Shown here in pieces: positions 6,180 to 6,191 of a DNA stretch of 6,191 nucleotides (position 1 is the first letter of the stretch; each line of letters begins with the position of its first letter). Both the position numbers and the translations under genes were made by a program. The DNA is from Serpentinicella sp031432315 (GTDB lineage Bacteria; Bacillota; Clostridia; Peptostreptococcales; Natronincolaceae). Under the pieces are notes generated by a model. It had not been told where the DNA came from, made no database searches, and saw nothing but the letters and a program-made list of their open reading frames with translations. The stretch lies in the NCBI RefSeq assembly GCF_031432315.1, contig NZ_JAVKGO010000026.1:1-6191 (forward strand). The letters are read 5' to 3'.

Positions 6180-6191
6180 ATTTTAGTATAA

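Noticed and set aside
1..6191. CRISPR array, insertion sequence, tRNA or rRNA, phage or defence genes.
   Set aside because: No spaced direct repeats, transposase motifs, tRNA cloverleaf or rRNA-like sequence were seen. All long frames belong to four housekeeping or sporulation families.

Overview
This window carries four complete, recognisable protein-coding genes in AT-rich DNA. It looks like an endospore-forming, low-GC Gram-positive bacterium (Bacillota). The reasons are the sporulation gene yunB, strong Shine-Dalgarno sequences of the AAGGAGG type, a large bifunctional class A penicillin-binding protein, and a MetA of the Firmicute type. A clostridial member of the Alkaliphilus/Natronincola kind is plausible, but that is a guess from general flavour and not a demonstrated assignment.

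Layout. The left 2.8 kb (minus strand) is one gene for a PBP1A-type peptidoglycan glycosyltransferase/transpeptidase of 911 residues. It ends in an unusual tail of about 95 residues, first acidic and then Asn/Gly-rich, with short tandem repeats in the DNA. A divergent intergenic region of about 270 bp follows. It has an extended -10 promoter candidate and a 9-bp inverted repeat in the PBP leader, and weaker promoter candidates facing right. On the plus strand come yunB (sporulation protein, 223 aa from a TTG start), hflX (ribosome-associated GTPase, 429 aa, with its own sigma-A-like promoter) and metA (305 aa). MetA carries the glutamate that marks acetyl-CoA rather than succinyl-CoA users. 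The last 120 bp after metA hold no recognisable gene. They contain a compact terminator-like hairpin and a second, longer imperfect hairpin that share a segment and so cannot both form at once.

The genes do not form one pathway. They cover cell-wall synthesis (PBP1A), spore formation (YunB), ribosome rescue or assembly under stress (HflX) and methionine biosynthesis (MetA). hflX and metA are only 42 bp apart, with no visible terminator or SAM riboswitch between them, so they are probably co-transcribed at least in part.

No new multi-gene system is visible. The points most worth following up are the structured RNA candidate at the right edge, the variable-looking PBP tail, and the acetyltransferase reading of MetA.
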